Part shown: one piece after another, positions 8,001 through 14,025 of the stretch
Position numbering within the stretch: the stretch's first letter is position 1
How the letters are laid out: every line of letters starts with the position of its first letter
DNA from: Hylemonella sp. UBA6679
Lineage (GTDB): Bacteria; Pseudomonadota; Gammaproteobacteria; Burkholderiales; Burkholderiaceae_C
DNA: 17,075 nt
Reading direction: 5' to 3'
Assembly: GCA_002454975.1 (NCBI GenBank)
Contig: DKJZ01000079.1
Location: 1 to 17,075 of the forward strand
Translations under genes and position numbers: made by a program
Notes under the pieces: model-generated
The model's database searches: none
What the model saw: the letters and a program-made list of their open reading frames with translations, nothing else
Told to the model about the DNA's origin: nothing

Positions 8001-9076
8001 GTTCGGCCATGGTGGACGTGGGCTTCAAAGCGCAACGGTTGGCCAACGACGTGCTTCGCGCCTTTGCCAAAAAGCAAACCGCCAAACCGCCAGCGACCGT
8101 GGGCAAAGCGCCCATCAAAGAGCAGGTGATCCACTTCATCAACAAGAAGATGCCTGGGGGTTTGCCCAAGAAAACCGCGCGTGCGCTGCTCGACATTGAA
8201 GACAGCAACTACGTGCCCATCATCCGCAACCCACAGGCCACCACGGCCGAGACTGAGGCGGTGTTTTACTTTCCCGGTTGCGGCTCAGAGCGTTTGTTCA
8301 GCCAAGTGGGCTTGGCCACCCAGGCCATGCTGTGGCATGCCGGTGTGCAAACCGTGTTGCCGCCGGGTTATTTGTGCTGCGGCTACCCGCAAAAAGGTTC
8401 GGGCCAGTTCGACAAGGCCGAGCAAATCATCACCGACAACCGGGTGCTGTTCCACCGCGTGGCCAACACCTTGAACTACCTCGACATCAAAACCGTGGTG
8501 GTGAGTTGCGGCACCTGTTACGACCAGTTGCAAGGCTATGAGTTCGAGAAAATTTTCCCGGGCTGCCGCATCATCGACATCCACGAGTTTTTGCTGGAAA
8601 AAGGCATCACCCTGGGCGGTGCTGCTGGTGCCAACCCGGGTGCTTACCTCTACCACGACCCCTGCCATAGCCCCATGAAGCTGCAAGACCCGATGAAAAC
8701 GGTCAAAGCACTGGTGGGCGACCAGGTGCTCAAGAGCGATCGCTGCTGCGGCGAGTCGGGCACTTTGGGTGTCACGCGTCCTGACGTGTCCACGCAAATA
8801 CGCTTTCGCAAAGAAGAAGAGCTGCGCAAAGGCGAGGCTGATTTGCGCGCCATGAGCACGGCGGCCAACTTGCCCGCGCAAGACAACGTGAAGATCCTCA
8901 CCAGCTGCCCGAGCTGCTTGCAGGGACTGAGCCGCTACGGCAATGACCTGCAAAACGGTTTGCTCGAGGCCGACTACATCGTGGTGGAGATGGCCCGCCA
9001 AATTCTGGGTGAAGACTGGTTGCCCAGCTACGTGCAACGCGCCAACCAAGGCGGCATTGAGCGCGTGTTGGTTTAA
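5087..9076 (+). CDS. DUF3683-FAD-Fe-S-CCG fusion oxidoreductase (2-hydroxyacid dehydrogenase-like)
   Basis: This 1329-residue protein fuses several redox modules. Residues about 15-125 form DUF3683. A PCMH-type FAD-binding domain follows (about 185-340) with PRGGGTGYTGG at 215-225. The FAD-oxidase C-terminal domain (to about 780) carries the metal-site motif HMHAGDGNVH (699-708) and GEHG (744-747), as in D-lactate and D-2-hydroxyglutarate dehydrogenases. Two 4Fe-4S ligand sets follow: C852/855/858/862 and C914/917/920/924. Two CCG (GlpC/HdrB-like) modules end the protein, with C1065, C1097-1098, C1141/1144 and then C1193, C1220-1221, C1274/1277. It probably oxidises a 2-hydroxyacid and passes electrons towards quinone; the substrate cannot be read from sequence. 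E. coli YdiJ is a shorter relative in design. An unusual linker lies at about 785-817. No membrane segment is visible. Confidence 0.9.
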   Translation: MNAPIPFDLLVKSPDAGHANERIREIPYNYTSFSDREIVIRLLGEPSWNLLNQLRGERRTGRSARMLYEVLGDIWVVQRNPYLQDDLLDNPARRDMLVEALRHRLSEVEKRRTPQADAERDVWVGELLQAASKAVASFDESFKAMGQLRRKTAKTLGRLTAKDNIKFDGLSRVAHVTDATDWRVEYPFVVLTPDSEAEMAGLVKGCIELGLTIIPRGGGTGYTGGAVPLTWKSAVINTEKLEAMTEVELVSLPGLDKPVATIWSEAGVVTQRVADAAERGGHVFAVDPTSAEASCVGGNIAMNAGGKKAVLWGTALDNLASWRMVTPDAQWLEVVRLNHNLGKIHDAELASFELHYYQADGKTPIRTERLDIPGPSFRKEGLGKDVTDKFLSGLPGIQKEGCDGLITSARWVVHRMPVHTRTVCLEFFGNAKDAVPSIVEIKDFMFAEQKRSGVLLAGLEHLDDRYLKAVGYATKSKRGADPKASSSLPKMVLIGDIVGDDADDVARVTSEVVRIANSRSGEGFVAISADARKKFWLDRKRTAAISKHTNAFKINEDVVIPLPRMAEYTDGIERINIELSLRNKLKLCDDLLAFFTQGNLPLGKQDDAVDIASADLLEDRVTQAITLVQEVRTEWQTWLDQVEVLFPQLQDHTLRASWKTQIRPGLQGIFTGSAFEPILKGCNDIHQRVLKGRVWVALHMHAGDGNVHTNIPVNSDDYEMLQAAHGAVKRIMALARSLDGVISGEHGIGITKLEFLTDAELQPFADYKQRIDPEGRFNKGKLLRSPNEGFTARPPEGETPGGQGGRASAERGGLIQADLTNAYTPSFGLMGHESLIMQQSDIGAIADSVKDCLRCGKCKPVCATHVPRANLLYSPRNKILATSLLVEAFLYEEQTRRGISIKHWEEFEDVADHCTVCHKCASPCPVKIDFGDVSMNMRNLLRKMGQKSFRPGNAAAMFFLNATNPQTIKAMRSAMVDVGFKAQRLANDVLRAFAKKQTAKPPATVGKAPIKEQVIHFINKKMPGGLPKKTARALLDIEDSNYVPIIRNPQATTAETEAVFYFPGCGSERLFSQVGLATQAMLWHAGVQTVLPPGYLCCGYPQKGSGQFDKAEQIITDNRVLFHRVANTLNYLDIKTVVVSCGTCYDQLQGYEFEKIFPGCRIIDIHEFLLEKGITLGGAAGANPGAYLYHDPCHSPMKLQDPMKTVKALVGDQVLKSDRCCGESGTLGVTRPDVSTQIRFRKEEELRKGEADLRAMSTAANLPAQDNVKILTSCPSCLQGLSRYGNDLQNGLLEADYIVVEMARQILGEDWLPSYVQRANQGGIERVLV

Positions 9077-9097
9077 ACCCCAGGTCGCGCCAACACA

Positions 9098-9550
9098 GTG
9101 AACACCCTGCCAACAGATGCCCCCGCCGACTGCGTGCTGTGCCGCAGCGATGGCGGGCGCCTGGTGTTTCAAGGCGAGCTTTTTCGCGTCATTCGGGCCG
9201 ATGAGCCTGGTTTCCCAGCGTTTTACCGCCTGATTTGGAACCGCCACGTGGCCGAGTTCACCGACCTGCCCCCGCATGAGCGCAGCCTGTGCATGCAGGC
9301 CGTGGCCAAGATCGAAATGGTGATGCGCGACCTGCTGCAGCCCACCAAAATCAACCTGGCCACCTTGGGTAATGTGGTGCCGCACTTGCATTGGCATGTG
9401 ATTGCCAGGTTTTCTTGGGACAGCCACTTCCCGGCCCCGGTGTGGGCGCAGGCTGCACGCGCGGCTGCACCAGCGCTGCTGTCAGCCCTGCAAGCCAAGT
9501 GCACGGCTGTGGATGCTGCTGTGGCTCAGGCACTGTCCCAGGACACTTAA
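9098..9550 (+). CDS. HIT-family nucleotide hydrolase/transferase
   Basis: The 150-residue protein carries the histidine triad motif HLHWHV at 96-101 (H96, H98, H100), preceded by the conserved N92 and, at the N-terminus, a CVLC pair (12-15) typical of zinc-binding HIT proteins. HIT enzymes hydrolyse or transfer nucleoside monophosphates from substrates such as dinucleoside polyphosphates or aminoacyl adenylates; the specific substrate here is unknown. The start is GTG at 9098, chosen because it gives a normal N-terminus ahead of the CxxC; there is an AGG about 12 nt upstream but no strong ribosome site. It follows the DUF3683 gene by 21 bp, so the two are probably cotranscribed, and precedes DUF971. 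Confidence 0.88.
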   Translation: MNTLPTDAPADCVLCRSDGGRLVFQGELFRVIRADEPGFPAFYRLIWNRHVAEFTDLPPHERSLCMQAVAKIEMVMRDLLQPTKINLATLGNVVPHLHWHVIARFSWDSHFPAPVWAQAARAAAPALLSALQAKCTAVDAAVAQALSQDT

Positions 9551-9564
9551 GCCCTCTTGCCAGT

Positions 9565-9586
9565 GGTGTTGAGGGTTTCAACCACC
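9565..9586. other. Imperfect hairpin after HIT gene
   Basis: GGTGTTGA (9565-9572) pairs with TCAACCACC (9578-9586) with one bulged C and a 5-nt loop. No T run follows, so it is not a standard intrinsic terminator. It may mark the boundary between the DUF3683-HIT unit and the ubiquinone cluster. Confidence 0.25.
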
Positions 9587-9605
9587 CAGCCGCCGGCACC
9601 ACAGG

Positions 9606-9614
9606 TGTGATAAT
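9606..9614 (+). promoter_or_regulatory. Extended -10 promoter candidate for DUF971-ubi cluster
   Basis: TGTGATAAT combines a TGn extended element with GATAAT (five of six -10 bases). No good -35 is found at 16-18 nt, which extended -10 promoters can tolerate. Predicted initiation near 9621 leaves a leader of about 50 nt before the ATG at 9673. Confidence 0.4.
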
Positions 9615-9649
9615 TTGATTTTGTGCCTTGTGCGCAACACCGACAGACA

Positions 9650-9671
9650 ACAGGACTCGAACAGGACTCGA
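9650..9671 (+). repeat. 11-bp tandem duplication containing AGGA
   Basis: The sequence ACAGGACTCGA occurs twice without a gap, at 9650-9660 and 9661-9671, immediately before the ATG at 9673. Each copy carries AGGA, so the DUF971 gene has two possible Shine-Dalgarno sites, about 7 and 18 nt upstream of the start. Confidence 0.85.
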
Positions 9672-9672
9672 T

Positions 9673-10098
9673 ATGGCAGGTTTGCAAGCCCAATCGCCCA
9701 CGCCCCAAGGCATCACCGTGCACGGCCAATCCCGTGTGCTTGAAATCAGCTTTTCTGACGGCAAAAACTTTCGCATTCCTTTTGAGCTGATGCGCATTTA
9801 CTCGCCCTCGGCCGAGGTGCAGGGCCATGGCCCTGGCCAGGAGGTGTTGCAAACCGGCAAGCGCGAGGTCGAGGTCAACGAGCTTGAAGCGGTGGGCAAT
9901 TACGCCATCAAGCCCGTGTTCTCCGATGGCCACGACAGTGGCTTGTTCTCGTGGGACTACCTGTACTTTTTGGGGGCGCAGCAAGACGAGCTGTGGGCCG
10001 ACTACGAGCGCCGCTTGAAAGAAGCTGGCGCGAACCGCGACGACCCCATGGTGGACAAGGCCGGCAGCAGCTGCGGCAGCCACGGCCACGCCCATTGA
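9673..10098 (+). CDS. DUF971 (GBBH-like N-terminal domain) protein
   Basis: The 141-residue protein belongs to the DUF971 family, a small beta-rich domain also found at the N-terminus of gamma-butyrobetaine hydroxylase. Family features visible are SRVLEISFSDG near residue 20, FRIPFELMRIYSPSAEVQGHG in the middle, the GNYAIKPVFSDGHDSGLFSWDYL core, and a final helix. The tail ends SCGSHGHAH, a possible metal-binding sequence. ATG 9673 is preferred over an upstream in-frame TTG at 9628, because homologous sequence starts here and AGGA lies at the right distance. It lies 16 bp upstream of ubiE and is probably cotranscribed with it. The biochemical function is not established; a link to iron-sulfur or quinone metabolism is suggested only by context. 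Confidence 0.88.
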   Translation: MAGLQAQSPTPQGITVHGQSRVLEISFSDGKNFRIPFELMRIYSPSAEVQGHGPGQEVLQTGKREVEVNELEAVGNYAIKPVFSDGHDSGLFSWDYLYFLGAQQDELWADYERRLKEAGANRDDPMVDKAGSSCGSHGHAH

Positions 10099-10114
10099 AC
10101 CGACCACGCAAGCC

Positions 10115-10846
10115 ATGAGTACCACCCATTTCGGATTTGAATCGGTTGACGAGGCTGAAAAAGCCAAGCGCGTGCGCGGCGTGTTTGACTCGGTGGCCGC
10201 CAAGTACGACATCATGAACGACCTGATGTCGGGCGGCTTGCACCGCGCCTGGAAGGCCTACACCGTGATGGTGGCCAATTTGCAACTGGGCGACAAGGTG
10301 CTCGACATTGCTGGCGGCACGGGTGACCTGGGGCTGGCTTTTTCGAAAAAAGTGGGCAGCACTGGCCAAGTGGTGCACACCGACATCAACTACGCCATGC
10401 TGCGCACCGGGCGCGACCGCTTGCTCGACGCGGGCGTGTCTTTGCCCACCCTGGTGTGCGATGCAGAAAAACTGCCCTTTCCTGACAACCATTTCGACCT
10501 GGTGAGCGTGGCCTTTGGCTTGCGCAACATGACCCACAAAGACGTGGCGCTGCGTGAAATGAACCGCGTGCTCAAGCCCGGTGGCAAGCTGCTGGTGCTG
10601 GAATTCTCCAAAGTGGCCCCGCCCCTGACCAAGGTTTATGACTGGTATTCCTTCAAGGTCCTGCCCAAATTGGGTCAGTTGGTGGCTGGTGACGCGCACA
10701 GCTACCAGTACTTGGCTGAGTCCATCCGCATGCACCCAGACCAAGAAACCCTTAAAACCATGATGAGAGAAGCGGGATTTGGTCATGTGGATATACACAA
10801 CTTGACCGGTGCAGTGGTAGCCTTGCACATGGGCATCAAGTGTTGA
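10115..10846 (+). CDS. ubiE: Ubiquinone/menaquinone C-methyltransferase
   Basis: UbiE transfers a methyl group from S-adenosylmethionine to C2 of the benzoquinol ring in ubiquinone synthesis (and to demethylmenaquinol where that exists). The 243-residue length is typical. Seen are the N-terminal FGFESVDEAEKAKRVRGVF, the Ubie signature YDIMNDLMSGGLHRAWK (31-47), SAM motif I VLDIAGGTGDL (62-72), DAEKLPFPDNHFD, FGLRNMTHKDVALREM, and the late SYQYLAESIRMHPDQ block. The ATG at 10115 fits family N-termini. It sits between the DUF971 gene (16 bp) and the Tim44-like gene (34 bp), heading a ubiE-ubiJ-ubiB series as in other proteobacteria, but with an extra gene inserted. Confidence 0.98.
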   Translation: MSTTHFGFESVDEAEKAKRVRGVFDSVAAKYDIMNDLMSGGLHRAWKAYTVMVANLQLGDKVLDIAGGTGDLGLAFSKKVGSTGQVVHTDINYAMLRTGRDRLLDAGVSLPTLVCDAEKLPFPDNHFDLVSVAFGLRNMTHKDVALREMNRVLKPGGKLLVLEFSKVAPPLTKVYDWYSFKVLPKLGQLVAGDAHSYQYLAESIRMHPDQETLKTMMREAGFGHVDIHNLTGAVVALHMGIKC

Positions 10847-10880
10847 GCTCGGTGCACCGATAGATAAGTAAGGAGATCGT

Positions 10881-11867
10881 ATGAAATTAGTTCCTATTTT
10901 GTTGAGTCTGGCCATGGCTTTGGGCAGCATCAACGCCGAAGCCAAACGTTTGGCAGGTGGCAAATCCACCGGCAAACAGTCCAGCAACGTGACCCAGCGC
11001 GAAGCCGCGCCGGCTCAAGCTGCACCCGCCTCGACGGCCACCCCAGCACAGGCCGCACCCGCAGCAGCTGCGGCCAAGCCGGCAGCACCTGCCCCGGCAG
11101 CCGCTCCCAAGAAGCCTTGGGGCGCCATGTTGGGTGGTTTGGCCGCAGGCCTGGGTTTGGCCTGGTTGGCCAGCTCCTTGGGTTTGGGTGCTGAGTTTGG
11201 TCAGTTCCTGATGTTTGGTTTGCTCGCCTTGGTGATCATGGTGGCTGTGGGCTGGTTCATGCGCCGCCGTAGTGCTGCTGCGCCAGCGGCTGCCAACCGT
11301 TCGCCCTACGCCTTCCAAGGCGCAGGCTCGGCTGCACCCAGCTACCGCCCTGAAAACGTAGGCAACGATGCATCGGCCCGCCCCTGGGAGCAGACCAACA
11401 CCGCCTTTGACACCAGCAACACAGCCGGAACTTCAGGCGTGGTGATTGGCTCAGCCTTGGGTGGTGCGCAAAATTGGTCCATCCCCGCTGGCTTTGACAA
11501 AGAAGGTTTCCTCAGCGCGGCCAAGGCCAACTTTGTGACCTTGCAGTCGGCTTGGGACCGTGCAGACATCAGCTCCTTGCGCGCCATGATGACCGACGAA
11601 ATGCTCATGGAAATCCAGCAGCAGCTCGCCGACCGTGAGCAGCACACGGGCGCCAGCACCAACCTGACCGAGGTGGTGATGATTGAGGCGCAGTTGTTGG
11701 GCATTGAAGACCTGGGCGAAGGCTACATGGCCAGCGTCGAGTTCTCTGGCCTGATCCGCGAGGAGCCATCCTCAGGCCCCAACCCCTTCCGCGAGGTGTG
11801 GAACATGACCAAACCCAAGACGGGCACCACCGGCTGGCTGGTGGCAGGGGTTCAGGCCCTGCAGTAA
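10881..11867 (+). CDS. Tim44-like domain membrane protein
   Basis: The 328-residue protein begins with a signal-like segment (1-21), followed by an Ala/Pro-rich low-complexity stretch (about 41-78), two hydrophobic segments rich in glycine (about 82-101 and 107-127), a basic RRR stop-transfer sequence at 128-130, a second linker, and a C-terminal Tim44/TIM44-like domain (about 205-327) recognised by GFDKEGFLSAAKANFVTLQ, the tandem acidic helices and a WLVAGVQ ending. In mitochondria this fold binds inner-membrane lipid; the bacterial role is unknown. AAGGAG lies 5 nt before the ATG, the strongest ribosome site in the cluster. It stands between ubiE and ubiJ, suggesting a part in membrane-bound ubiquinone synthesis, but this is inference. 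Confidence 0.87.
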   Translation: MKLVPILLSLAMALGSINAEAKRLAGGKSTGKQSSNVTQREAAPAQAAPASTATPAQAAPAAAAAKPAAPAPAAAPKKPWGAMLGGLAAGLGLAWLASSLGLGAEFGQFLMFGLLALVIMVAVGWFMRRRSAAAPAAANRSPYAFQGAGSAAPSYRPENVGNDASARPWEQTNTAFDTSNTAGTSGVVIGSALGGAQNWSIPAGFDKEGFLSAAKANFVTLQSAWDRADISSLRAMMTDEMLMEIQQQLADREQHTGASTNLTEVVMIEAQLLGIEDLGEGYMASVEFSGLIREEPSSGPNPFREVWNMTKPKTGTTGWLVAGVQALQ

Positions 11868-11921
11868 TCTTTGTTGGGCTGCAACACACAGGGTTAAGCG
11901 CCCTGTGGATAATCGGGGACT
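11868..11921. other. Tim44-like/ubiJ spacer: two hairpins and a DnaA-box match
   Basis: Two small inverted repeats occur in this 54-bp spacer: TGTTG/CAACA (11872-11876 with 11882-11886) and CACAGGG/CCCTGTG (11887-11893 with 11901-11907). The second is followed by TGTGGATAA (11904-11912), which on the minus strand is TTATCCACA, the consensus DnaA box. There is no T tract, so no intrinsic terminator. GGGGA just before the ubiJ ATG is a plausible ribosome site. Confidence 0.5.
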
Positions 11922-12455
11922 ATGGCAACACAGTCCCCTTTTTCTTTGCTGGATGATGTTTTCAACCAGCTCACCACCCGCTTTCAACCGCCCGCCTGGG
12001 CCATCACCGAGGCGCAGCGCAAGTTGGTTATTTTGCTCAACCATGTGTTGATGCAAGAACGCGAGGCCATGGCCCGCCTGGTGCGCCAAAAAGGGCGTGT
12101 GGTTCAGTTTGAGTGGCGTCACATATCGCTGCGCTTGCGCATCACACCTGCAGGCTTGCTCGAGGTTGATGACAGCGCTGCCAAACCCGACCTGAGTTTG
12201 GCCATCACCGAAATCTCCCCCAGCACCTTGGTGCAACAAGCCATGGCTGGCGACAAGCCAGCCGTGCGCATCGAGGGAGATGTGCAACTGGCTGCTGAAA
12301 TCAATTGGCTGAGCCAACAAGTGCGCTGGGACATGGAAGACGACTTGGCGCGCCTGATTGGCGACGCCCCAGCCAGCATGTTGGCCAAGGCGGCGCGGGC
12401 TGTTGGCGCTGCTGCGCAACAGTTCATCGGCCAGCGCCGTGGGGCTGGCGCATGA
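11922..12455 (+). CDS. ubiJ: Ubiquinone biosynthesis accessory factor UbiJ (SCP2 domain)
   Basis: This 177-residue protein matches UbiJ: an SCP2 (sterol carrier-like) lipid-binding domain over about residues 15-120 and a C-terminal helical section with the RWDMEDDLARLIGDAPA block near 134-150. UbiJ helps hold late ubiquinone intermediates in the soluble Ubi complex with UbiK and the modifying enzymes. The ATG at 11922 is preceded by GGGGA. Its stop codon overlaps the start of ubiB in an ATGA (12452-12455), which indicates translational coupling and fits the usual ubiE-ubiJ-ubiB order. Sequence similarity within this family is low, so context carries part of the weight. Confidence 0.88.
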   Translation: MATQSPFSLLDDVFNQLTTRFQPPAWAITEAQRKLVILLNHVLMQEREAMARLVRQKGRVVQFEWRHISLRLRITPAGLLEVDDSAAKPDLSLAITEISPSTLVQQAMAGDKPAVRIEGDVQLAAEINWLSQQVRWDMEDDLARLIGDAPASMLAKAARAVGAAAQQFIGQRRGAGA

Positions 12456-14017
12456 GCCGTTTCATGCGTGGCTTCTTCATCGTTTGGGTGGTCTTGCGTT
12501 TTGGGCTCGATGCGCTTGTGCTCAACAGCTTTGAGCACCGTGGCGTTCGTGCCCTTGCACGTGTGCTCACTTTGGGGCGACGTTTGGACGCGCCCCGGGG
12601 CCAGCGTTTGCGCGAAGCCTTGGAATGTTTGGGGCCGATTTTTGTCAAGTTCGGCCAGGTGCTGTCCACCCGGCGCGACCTCATGCCCACTGACATTGCT
12701 GACGAGTTGGCGCACTTGCAAGACCGTGTGCCACCCTTTAGCTCAGAGCTGGCTGTGGCCACCATCGAGCGGGCCTTGGGCCGCCCTGTGGCCGACATCT
12801 TCACCGAGTTTGACCGTACCCCGGTGGCCAGCGCCTCAATTGCGCAGGTGCACTTTGCCAAACTGATCGACAAGCACGGCCAAGAGCGCGAGGTGGCTGT
12901 GAAAGTGCTGCGCCCCAACATGCTGGGCGCCATTGAAAAAGACCTGCGCCTCATGCGCACCATGGCCGTGTGGGTTGAGCGGCTCTCGGCCGATGGCAAA
13001 CGCCTCAAGCCGCGTGAGGTGGTGGCAGAGTTTGACAAGTACCTGCACGACGAGCTGGACCTGGTGCGCGAAGCCGCCAGCGCCGCCCAGCTGCGCCGCA
13101 ACATGGCTGACCTGGACTTGGTGCTGATCCCCGAGATGATTTGGGATTTTTGCCATCCCGAGGTCATCGTCATGCAGCGCATGAAGGGCATTCCCATCAG
13201 CCAAGTGGACCGCTTGCGCGAGGCCGGCGTGGACATTCCCAAACTGGCGCGCGATGGTGTGACCATCTTTTTCACCCAGGTGTTTCGCGATGGTTTTTTT
13301 CATGCCGACATGCACCCGGGCAACATCCAGGTCAGCGTGGAGCCAGCCACTTTTGGGCGTTACATCTCGCTCGATTTCGGCATTGTGGGAACGCTGACCG
13401 AGACCGACAAAGAGTACCTGGCTCAGAACTTCACCGCGTTTTTCCGGCGTGACTACAAGCGTGTGGCGGAGCTGCACATTGAGTCGGGCTGGGTGCCAGC
13501 GCAAACCCGTGTTGATGAGCTGGAGTCGGCCATCCGCGCGGTGTGCGAGCCGTATTTTGACCGGCCACTCAAAGAAATTTCTTTGGGCATGGTGCTCATG
13601 CGGCTGTTCCAAACCTCGCGCCGCTTCCAGGTGGAGATTCAGCCGCAGCTGGTGCTGCTGCAAAAAACCCTGCTCAACATCGAGGGCCTGGGCCGTGAGC
13701 TTGACCCCGAGTTGGATCTGTGGAGCACCGCCAAGCCCTTCCTTGAGAAGTGGATGATTGACCAGCTCGGCCCTAAAAAATTCTGGCAACAGCTCAAGGC
13801 GCAAGCGCCACTTTACGCCACCTTACTGCCCGAGTTGCCCCGTTTGCTGCATGACTATCTCCAGGCCAAGCGCGAGCCTGAACAGCATGACCTCAAGCTT
13901 TTGCTGGCCGAGCAAAAGCGCACCAACCGCTTGTTGCAGTCGCTGATCTGGGGCGGCCTGGGTTTTGCCTTGGGCCTGCTGGCCATGCAGATGCTGATTC
14001 GGATTCAAACGTTCTAG
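12452..14017 (+). CDS. ubiB: Ubiquinone biosynthesis regulatory kinase-like protein UbiB
   Basis: UbiB (ABC1/ADCK/AarF family) is a membrane-associated protein kinase-like ATPase needed for ubiquinone synthesis and thought to help extract lipid intermediates from the membrane. The 521 residues fit the family. The diagnostic KxGQ motif is at 66-69 (KFGQ), the ASASIAQVH loop at 127-135, the presumed ATP lysine is K151 in VAVKVLRP, the catalytic block FHADMHPGN at 283-291, and the metal-binding DFG at 308-310. Two closely spaced hydrophobic segments near the C-terminus anchor the protein. The ATG at 12452 overlaps the ubiJ stop; the frame is open further upstream within ubiJ, but that extension would be non-homologous. 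The stop TAG is 8 nt before the symporter start. Confidence 0.97.
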   Translation: MSRFMRGFFIVWVVLRFGLDALVLNSFEHRGVRALARVLTLGRRLDAPRGQRLREALECLGPIFVKFGQVLSTRRDLMPTDIADELAHLQDRVPPFSSELAVATIERALGRPVADIFTEFDRTPVASASIAQVHFAKLIDKHGQEREVAVKVLRPNMLGAIEKDLRLMRTMAVWVERLSADGKRLKPREVVAEFDKYLHDELDLVREAASAAQLRRNMADLDLVLIPEMIWDFCHPEVIVMQRMKGIPISQVDRLREAGVDIPKLARDGVTIFFTQVFRDGFFHADMHPGNIQVSVEPATFGRYISLDFGIVGTLTETDKEYLAQNFTAFFRRDYKRVAELHIESGWVPAQTRVDELESAIRAVCEPYFDRPLKEISLGMVLMRLFQTSRRFQVEIQPQLVLLQKTLLNIEGLGRELDPELDLWSTAKPFLEKWMIDQLGPKKFWQQLKAQAPLYATLLPELPRLLHDYLQAKREPEQHDLKLLLAEQKRTNRLLQSLIWGGLGFALGLLAMQMLIRIQTF

Positions 14018-14025
14018 GAGTTGAT

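Noticed and set aside
8285..9427. A 380-codon open frame on the minus strand spanning the DUF3683 and HIT genes
   Set aside because: It crosses two well-supported sense genes and shows no family features.
11887..11912. Replication origin suggested by the DnaA-box match
   Set aside because: Only one box, with no AT-rich unwinding region and no dnaA/dnaN nearby.
12305..12451. N-terminal extension of ubiB into ubiJ
   Set aside because: The added residues are out-of-frame ubiJ sequence; the ATGA overlap at 12452 is the standard start.
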